A DNA stretch of 64,000 nt from Ilex aquifolium (lineage: Eukaryota > Streptophyta > Magnoliopsida > Aquifoliales > Aquifoliaceae). Both the position numbers and the translations under genes were made by a program. Under the pieces are notes generated by a model. It was not told the DNA's origin and did no database searches. It was given only the letters and a program-made list of their open reading frames with translations. Positions 56,038 through 64,000 of the stretch are shown one piece after another. The stretch is taken from contig OX637405.1 of the NCBI GenBank assembly GCA_951799425.1, positions 22,136,589 through 22,200,588 of the forward strand, read 5' to 3'. How positions within the stretch are numbered: the stretch's first letter is position 1; every line of letters starts with the position of its first letter.

Positions 56038-57663
56038 ACTGATGTAACACCCCAAAATCCACCTTGGATGACATTACTATCTAAAACCATTCACATCCTG
56101 AGAGCAACTAATAAAATCCATAAATAAAGAAAATTACATTCATCATACATAATATCTACAACATCATCCAAAAGAATATGCCAAACTATGGCATTTACAT
56201 CCAAAAAGAATATGCCCTACTAAGACAAGTACATCAAAAATAAACTATTATCTTGCAGCAGAATAAACAAAAAATCATCTATACATTGTCCCAAAATCCT
56301 CTCCTAATCTAGGACATAAAGAGAACAACTCTATACGTTCCCCTCGGGATCCACGCTTCCATCCAATTGAGTTTCCCAAGCTATCTGCTCATTAACTCCG
56401 AGCTCCTCTTCTAAACCAAAATCTGAAAAATATATTGTTTGTAGGGGGGTGAGCACTAAGATCTGTAGCAACATCCTCCCAAACTCGAACAAGGTTTTGA
56501 AACAATTAAAAGATGGCAAGTCTCTTTTGAAAAATAGCATATATAGATTTTGAGAATAAAACCATGATAGTTGTGATGATCTCAAGTGTACGGAATACAG
56601 TAAATCAATGACAGGAATAAACTTAGAAGAAATTAAAGAAATCAATAAATAATTCAGTAACATCATTCCATATTCTCATGTATGTTGGTTGCTTCTCAAG
56701 AATCTACTCAACGATTCTACCTCGTTCACCCAACACAAACCAATCATTCCCCGAAGGGCACATCACGAACACTTTAGGAAAGGTGTATACCGTCTCCCAC
56801 GGCATTGACGAATCCTTCCCAGGAAAGGTATACCATTCCTCAGCTTCGAACCTACGTGAACAATAGTGGTTGCTCTCACAAACAACAATCCACTACAAGT
56901 GTTAGGAAACCATCTCACCCCCACTGGGATAGACTAACCTCTAACACTCTACGACAGCTATCGAAGGCAATTCAAGTCCGTCACAACGAACCATACAAGA
57001 GATAAAACCAACATTTTCTCAACAACCACAATCTTAATTAATCACAATTTTCATTTATAATTCAAGTATCACAATTGTACCATTCTCAATATACTACAAT
57101 AATAAAAGAATTAAAATATGCAAGAGATCGTATCAATAAAACCTTCATAATCTTGATATCAAAATTCTAGGATTTTGCCAAAAAGTATAATTTCTTGGAA
57201 CAAGAACAAGTATTAAATGAAAACATGATTTAATCGACAAAAGGCATTTAGAAATCAAGAATCCATGTATTTTTCATAACTCAAACATGTATTTAGCAAA
57301 ACTAAGATTTTAGAAATTCAAGAACAATGTTTCTTAAACCCAAACATGTATTTTGTTCAAAACTATGTTTCAATAACAAAGAAACCAAGAACTCATAACT
57401 ATTTATCATATAACTATCAAGAATATTGAAAACATCATATATAATACCCTAAGCCTCAATGAAGGAACTTGAGAAGAATCCCCTACCTTGCTCCTTAGTT
57501 TTTGTGTGAAGAACTAGAAGATTTGATCTTTCCCCACTTGAATCAACACCTTAAATCTCTTGTTTTTCCCTTCCTTCTTCCCCTCTAAGCCTCTCAAGAG
57601 TTAGATTTGATGAAATGAGATGAAATGTCGAGAAAACACCCACAAGAGGTCTGGGATGTGAAG

Positions 57664-57752
57664 CCCCCGGCTTGGTGCGTTCGGACGCGTGTTTTTTTGG
57701 GTCCGGACGCGTGTTTCTTCGCCCAACGTTCTGCGACACGCGTCCGGACGCT
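57664..57752. repeat. CGTCCGGACGC palindrome array in the chromovirus LTR
   Basis: Three units, GTTCGGACGCGTG, GTCCGGACGCGTG and CGCGTCCGGACGC, within 90 bp, upstream of the donor-like site in the minus-strand LTR. Confidence 0.7.
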
Positions 57753-59336
57753 GGTGGCATTATACCCTCAACTTCCAAATCGTTTTTGACATATTTAGAA
57801 GTCGATTTAGAAAATTTTCGTGAAATACACTTTTGTAGCCCTTGAAGTCTAGTGTCTACTATCCAAAAATCAGATTAATCGGAGTTAGGAGTAAATATTT
57901 ATAGCTAAAATACTAAGGTCGTGTCAAATTTCTTCTTATCCGAATTCTTTCTAAATTTTGTTTTAACTCCGGAATACTTTCTAACTTCTAATACACCCCA
58001 TATTACCTCTCCCAAGGTTTCTCGATCTTTCGAATTCAATGGAAATCTTATTTTGACCTAAAAATATTTAGAAACTTACCTAACAACCTTTCCTAAGTTT
58101 AAACGCCTTCGAAACTTAAACTTAACAATCAATTTGCCTCCCTAGTATTTATTCCTATTGTTACAATTTGTATGATTCATTCTTAGTTCATTACATATAT
58201 AAGAATTACCAAACAATTACATTACTATATTAATATAAACATGTGGGGGTTTACAATCCATCCCCCTTAAAGAAAGTTTCGTTCTCGAAACTTACCTTAA
58301 GTAGAGAACAAATGAGGGTATTTCTCTCGCCTCTCCAACTCTGGTTCCCAAGTAGCTTCCTCCTCCCCATGATGTTGTCACAAGACTTTCACCAATTGGA
58401 TTACTTTATTGTGAAACACCTTCTCCTTGGTATCGAGAATCTCCACCTGTTGTTCTTCATATGTTGCTCCATCTTGAATTTCAATTCCCTCCAAATCCAC
58501 GACATGCGTTGTATCCGATTGACACTTCCTTAACATTGACACATGGAATACGTCATGTACCCCCGACAACTGAGCTGATAACCGAAGTTGATACGCCACC
58601 TTGCCCACCGCTTTGATCACTTCAAATGGTCTGATGTACCTTGGAGCTAATTTTCCTTTCTTGCCAAATCCAAATACTCCCTTTTTGAGTGACACTTTGA
58701 GGAACACATAGTCCCCCTCTTGGAATTCCAAGGGTCTTCGTCTTCTATCCGCATAGCTTTTCTGTCTACTTTGTCCCGTGCGTAGTCTCTCCCGGATGAG
58801 TTGAATTTTCTCCATAGTCTCCCGAACAATTTTTGGCCCAAACATGCTACTCTCTCCAGCTTCCAACCAACAAGTCGAGGACCTACATGGTCTTCCATAC
58901 AATGTCTCATAAGGTGCCATGCTGATGCTAGATTGAAAACTATTGTTATATGCAAACTCCACCAACGACAAATGATCACTCCAACTTCCCTTGAAGTTCA
59001 ACACACAAGCACGTAACATATCCTCCAAAATCTGTATCACCCTCTCGGATTGGCCATCCGTTTGAGGATGAAAGGCGGTGCTAAAGTGCAACTCTGTCCC
59101 CATAGCTTGTTGTAGACTTTGCCAAAGTTGCGCCACAAAACGAGAATCACGATCCGACACAATAGAGAGTGAAATTCCATGTAATCTAACAATCTCACAA
59201 ATGTAAAGCTTGCTAAAGGTCTCTAAAGTGTCAGTGGTCTTCATACTCAAGAAATGAGTGGACTTGGTGAGTCTATCTACAATGACCCATACAACATTAT
59301 GCCCTCGTGACGTACGTGGTAAACCAGACACGAAAT

Positions 59337-61186
59337 TGATTGGTTGAAAACTACGTCGTTCCTAACCTCTAAACATCACCCTCACCCTCAATGTGTGTAT
59401 GTGGCTTATAGTGATGGGGGAGTGTCACTCTCCCTCCGGATGATGCAAGAAGATAGGAAACAACAACAAAATGGATGTGAATGTGGAATGAACAAAATGG
59501 ATGGAATGAAATGCGGGTGTGAACAAAAGCGCTCCCCAATCGCAAGGAGTCTTTCGTTGTCAGTGTTTTACTTGGAAGAGTATTCCAAGGTCGTCTCCTC
59601 AGGGAAGGAAAGGGAGTTTTGTGAAAGTGATTTTGCAAAAGTGAAAAGAAAATGTAAAATCTTTTGTTTGAGTTTTGTGTTTGGTTTGTAAATGAAAATG
59701 CAAATAAAGCAAGTGTTGGCTAATCCAAAGGGTTCATTCCAATGGGAATACCAAATCAACTCAAAGCCTTCCTCCGATTGAGCATGAATGAACGATTGAT
59801 TCGGGGGAAGCTAGGGACGAGATTGGTGAGTATCTAAGCATAAACCGTGACTAGGCCTACGGAATATCAAAGGCTCACCAACTCATCCACTCTCAACCCC
59901 GTCAAACCGAACCATTTGACTCTAAAGGGAGGAATGAAGAAGAGTTGAAAATGGTATTCCCAAGAGGAATTTTCCCTTGGATTAACCAACTTAAATCCTA
60001 GCTACTCATATTAAAAGTGCAAGACAAGCATAATGTAAATAGACATGTAGAAGAAATGAAGATTAAAACTTAACTCAATGCAAGAAAACTTAAACTAAGA
60101 AGAAAAATATTCAAAACCCATTTCAAAGCTTGAAAATGAAGAACACTTATATAACAATGGCGAAATCTAAAACATGCAAGTAAACTTGGAATAAACTTGA
60201 AACAACTAAGATTAAAGTGCAAGGAATGAAGATTACAAGAAGTTTAAAGCTTACAACAATTGAAATGGAAAGGAAAATGCAAAAACATAAACTTACATTA
60301 CACTATTCATTATCTTCTACATGGAACTAAAACTAAGCTTAGGTAGCCAACCCCTTTACAAATGAATGGAATGCTGAATATAATGGTGTGAGAGAGTTGC
60401 ATTTTCGTCCATGAGGCTCCCCCTAGCTGTGTGTACGAGCTCCCATCAAGAGAGGGCTGAATGGATGGCTTTGACAGCCTAGGAGATCATAGCCTGGGCA
60501 GCCCACTTCCCCCCATTCCTCCTTTTATGCATTGGCCTTTAAAGTCTTCCACTTGAGTGTAGGAGGCCTGTAAATGTGTAAGGAAATGTTGGGATAGGCG
60601 TGGGAGAAGTGTAGGTGGGACCCCCAAGCCTCAAAGTTGAGTTACAGGCTGTTTTCGCGACCAGAAGGTCCGGAGTACCGGTACTAGGTACCGGTACCAT
60701 TTGGTACCGGTACCGAGTACCGGTACTGTTTTTCTGCACTAGACCACCTTCGGTAGAATCAGTATAACTCTTGATCTAACCGTTGGATTGGGCTGAAATT
60801 TTGATACCAAACAGAAGACACCCATATCTACAACTTTCATGTTTTGAACTTTTCCCAATTCTGAGTAGATCATGGTCAAAATGGAGGAATTCCGAGGCAG
60901 TGCTTCCAATTGTTGCTGCAGCTGGTGCCCTTGTTCCCAAGCACCAATGCCTTCTTGATTTCTTCACTTTTAAGCCTCCAATTCTTCATGTATTGTGTCC
61001 ATGCCTTCACCACACATCCATCAAGGTTTCAATGTCCTAAAATCAATCATTTAAGCTATAAAAGGTTGCAACATCAAAATATCAACATTATAGACAATTT
61101 TGGCTAACACTAAGTATTTAAATGCAAAAGTTGAGTTATAATGCATGTAATGAGCCCTTCAAATATGCAATATTATGCGCTCATCA
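59337..61186. mobile_element. solo LTR B nested in integrase
   Basis: It starts TGATTGGTTG and ends GCGCTCATCA, with a perfect 5-bp duplication GAAAT at 59,332-59,336 and 61,187-61,191. Excising it rejoins the integrase reading ITMDF to VSGLPRT exactly. 1,850 bp, no ORF with a domain. Contains CCAAGGTCGTCTCCTCAGGG (59,585) and a minus-strand TATA-like CATAAAAGGAGG at about 60,520-60,533. Confidence 0.9.
60665..60735. repeat. TACCGGTAC palindrome array in solo LTR B
   Basis: Six or so overlapping GTACCGGTAC or GGTACCGGTACC units in 70 bp, upstream of the minus-strand TATA-like box. This LTR is unrelated to F1 yet uses nearly the same word as F1 copies d and e. Confidence 0.8.
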
Positions 61187-63337
61187 GAAATCCATGGTGA
61201 TGTGATCCCACTTCCATTCTGGGATAAGCAAGGACTGTAGTAATCCTCCGGGCTTTTGATGCTCCACCTTCACCTGCTGACACACCATGCACTTTGCAAC
61301 GTACTTAACCACGTTTTGTTTCATCCCTTTCCACCAACATTGACGCTTCATGTCTCTATACATCTTGGTACTACCCGGATGTATGGAGAATTTTGAACGA
61401 TGACACTCACCCAACACTTCTTCCCTTACTTGGTCATTGTTTGGTACACATAGTCATCCACGAAACTGTAACTCATAATTATGTATAGACCAGTGTTCAA
61501 CAACCTCATTCCTCTCCAATCTATCCCTGACAGTTCCCAACTCTATATCTAATTGTTGCAACTCCACAATCCTTTGTCGGAGAATTGGTTGAGCTACAAG
61601 ATTAAATAAGCATGGTCGATCCTTTTGTCTATTCACCCGTAGATCAAATTCCTCTAAAGCATCAATCATCTTCCACCTATTAACCGCAAGCACATTAATT
61701 TCACCCTGAGACTTTCTGCTCAGTGCATCTGCTACTACATTAGCCTTCCCCGGATGGTAATTGAGTGTGAAATCGTAATCCTCCAGATATTCAATCCACC
61801 TTCTTTGCCGAAGATTCAAGCCTTTCTGTGTGAATATATACTTGAAGCTCTTATGATCAGAAAATACTTGAAACTTTCCCCTATATAGGTAACACCTCCA
61901 CAACTTAAGAGCAAACACCACAGTGGCAAGCTCCAAGTCGTGGGTGGGATAGTTCCGCTCATGAATCTTAAGTTGTCTCGAGCCATAAGCAACTACCTTG
62001 CCTCCCTGCATTAGCACACATCCCAAGCCTCGTAATGAAGCATCGGTGTAAACATCTTATCCTTCCCCACTGCTCGGAATAATGAGGATCGGAGCTGTTG
62101 TTAACCTCTCCTTCAAGGTACGAAAGGCTAGTTCACACTCTTGAGTCCACAAGAATCTTTCCCCCTTCTTCGTAAGGCGAGTGATGGGCATGGCTAGCTT
62201 TGAGAACCCTTCTACGAACCTCCAGTAGTAGCCTGCTAATCTCAGGAAACTACATATCTCTATCACATTCTTCGGTGGTTCCCACTTCATCACTGCTTCA
62301 ATCTTTACGGGGTCAACAGTTACACCCTATTCCGACAAAACATGGCCAAGAAATTTCACTTCCTTCATCCAGAACTCGCATTTACTCATCTTAGCATATA
62401 ACTTATGCTCTCTCAAGGTCTGAAGCACTACCGAAAGATGGTGTTCATGTTTCATTTGTGTCCGTGAATAGATTAATATGTCATCAATAAACACAATGAC
62501 AAACTGATCTAGATACGGCCAGAATACCCTATGCATCAGATCCATGAAGGCTGCAAGAGCATTAGTTAGTCCGAACGGCATTACTGTATATTAGAAATGA
62601 CCATACTAGGTACGAAAAGCTGTCTTAGGAATATCCTCCTCCTTGATCCGCAGTTGATGGTACCTTTTGGGAAGATCAATCTTGGAGTAATACTTAGAAC
62701 CCCTCAGCTGATCGAATAAATCATCAATTCGTGGCAACAGATATTTATTCTTCACTATCACCCGATTCAACCTTCGGTAATCTGTGCATAACCGAAGTGT
62801 TTCGTCATGCTTCTTTACAAAGAGGACCGGGGCTCCCCAAGGTAAAGTGCTTAAATAGATAAACCCAATAGCCAATAAATGGTCCAACTGTTTCCTTAGC
62901 TCCTTCAACTCCAAAGGTGCCATCCTATACGGAGCAATGGATATGGGTTCGGTTCCCGGATAGAGATCAATCGTAAACTCAATCTCTCTCTGTGGGGGTA
63001 ACCCGGGTAGTTCATCTGGGAAGACATCCAGAAACTCCGACACTATCAATACCACGTCCGGTTGGGATCTGTCCCGATCATCTCCCATCAAGCTAGCTAA
63101 GAAACTCAAATGGCTCCCCGTCTTAGCTTTCAAGAATCTACTACCCGTAGTAGGAAATAGATGGTAAGAATTTTGATCATTCATGAAACTGAAAACTACC
63201 CCTCCCAGTAATTGAAATGAAATCCGCTTGCGAAAACAAACCATTACCGCACGGAAAGTGGACAACAAGTTCATCCCAAATATTATGTCATACCCCTTCA
63301 TGTCTAATGCAACCAAGTTGTTGTCCGAATTTGGTAT

Positions 63338-64000
63338 TGACAATTAACGTGCAAGTTTACACGATCAACAAGTAATAAAGTGATAAGTAGAGTATCGTTC
63401 CCACGGAAAATTATTAATAATAAATTTCAAGTACTAACTTTATATCAATTCAATTTTATTTAAACAATTGGAATTGAACTATGGAATGAATAATTTAAAC
63501 TAAATCTAAACTTAATAATCAAAGATTGAATTTAACGGATAGAAGAAGTTAAGATTACAACTTCCCCTAATGCTTCGTATAAATCTCTCCACTCTCTTTC
63601 CAGTTAATTGATCAAATTGAATTGTTAACTGAGACTTTAAAAGTATTTATCAAACCTCTTCCGATAGTAATATAAGCATATCTCTCCCAATTAAATTGCT
63701 ATATTCCTATGCAAAATAAGTTGGAATAGATTCATTAAGTTCAAACTCTCATATAAGTTACACACGGCATATAGGTATATTCCTATCCTATACACAAACC
63801 CAGCAATTCAATCCGAAGAAGAATTAACCAGACGCATGTCATCATATTCAGATCTAAATATAATTCATCTCCCAATTTCATCTAGGTTATCAAATTAATT
63901 GATGGCCAAACAATTATATATGAAACACAAAATATGACAAACAACTCATATATGATCAACAAGAACTAGAAACGAGAGTAGATCAATTTAACTAGACATT
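63338..64000. mobile_element. LTR-like insertion C, runs off the window
   Basis: The pol reading stops being recognisable at about 63,338, where TGACAATTAACGTGC begins. It contains 'agtagagtatcgttcccacgg' (about 63,387-63,406), comparable to the motifs in A and B. The remainder is AT-rich without an ORF. The other end is outside the window. Confidence 0.45.

Larger units (their letters stand above)
56043..63337 (-). mobile_element. Ty3/gypsy chromovirus, 3' part (Tekay/Del-like)
   Basis: 3' LTR at 56,043-58,255 (2,213 bp; plus-strand ends TGTAACACCCC and GGGGGTTTACA). On the minus strand, GTTTCGAGAACGAAACTT then the purine tract AAGGGGGATGG precede the LTR, an end typical of plant chromoviruses. 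Pol lies at 58,297-63,337. The long LTR and chromodomain suggest Tekay/Del, not proven. The gag and 5' LTR lie beyond an insertion at 63,338 or outside the window. A donor-like AAG|GTAGGG at about 57,490 (minus) resembles that of F1. Confidence 0.85.
58297..63337 (-). pseudogene. gypsy pol, broken by stops and a nested solo LTR
   Basis: Minus strand, in order: aspartic-protease end ([11 protein letters not shown]), RT with FIDDILIYS catalytic box (in 62,327-62,581), RNase H with [13 protein letters not shown] (about 62,030), integrase zinc-binding H-H-C-C region with CMVCQQVK (61,184-61,417), integrase core with D (ITMDF), D (IVSDRDSRF) and E (TDGQSER), then a GPF-like C-terminal region and a chromodomain ending near 58,300 (WEPELERREKYP). 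In-frame stops interrupt it near 62,595, 62,310, 62,040, 61,435 and 58,378. The last replaces a codon just before QHHGEEEATWEPE; the one near 61,435 reads TGA where CGA is expected. An 1,850-bp solo LTR splits integrase after ITMDF. The element cannot move by itself. Confidence 0.88.

Overview
The window is nuclear DNA of a flowering plant, most likely a eudicot. The signs are a multi-exon SnRK1-type kinase gene with GT-AG introns, an intronless plant CYP94 cytochrome P450, a fragment of the plastid gene cemA, and very dense nesting of plant-type LTR retrotransposons, solo LTRs, MITEs and a LINE remnant. I cannot name the species from sequence alone.

Layout. 1-2,560: three divergent copies of one small protein family of unknown function; copy 3 is an intact 231-codon ORF behind a TATA box, copy 2 is broken. 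2,560-7,790: AT-rich DNA with a striking array of CGTCA/TGACG palindromes (3,261-3,498), two MITEs, a Copia end fragment and a possible 5' leader for the kinase. 7,793-17,096 (+): an eight-exon SnRK1 catalytic (alpha) subunit gene. All splice phases are in frame and predict about 430 residues, but the usual UBA exon is not recognisable. 17,470-34,500: mostly transposons, including solo LTRs of one long-LTR family (F1) and a non-coding Copia-like element with both LTRs. 34,536-36,059 (-): the CYP94 P450. 37,335-49,700: a solo LTR of a second family (F2), a cemA insertion, a MITE split by two further layers, a complete non-autonomous F2 element (41,875-47,638) that carries a 79-bp tandem array and hosts another F1 solo LTR, then a LINE remnant. 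49,873-52,306: another F1 solo LTR. 52,300-56,042: gene-free repeat-derived sequence. 56,043-63,337 (-): a Ty3/gypsy chromovirus with its 3' LTR and a pol gene broken by stops and by a solo LTR inserted in integrase. 63,338 to the end: start of another LTR-like insertion.

Only the kinase, the P450 and possibly hypothetical copy 3 look like host genes. SnRK1 kinases act in energy and sugar signalling; CYP94 enzymes oxidise fatty acids or jasmonoyl-isoleucine. Nothing in the sequence ties the two together.

The most unusual signal is a set of short arrays of CCGG-centred palindromes inside LTRs. In four F1 copies the flanks are conserved but the palindrome word differs by copy (CTTCCGGAAG, CTACCGGTAG, TACCGGTA), and similar arrays occur in three other LTR-like sequences. 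Next are the UBA-less SnRK1 paralogue, the CGTCA palindrome array and the unknown protein family.
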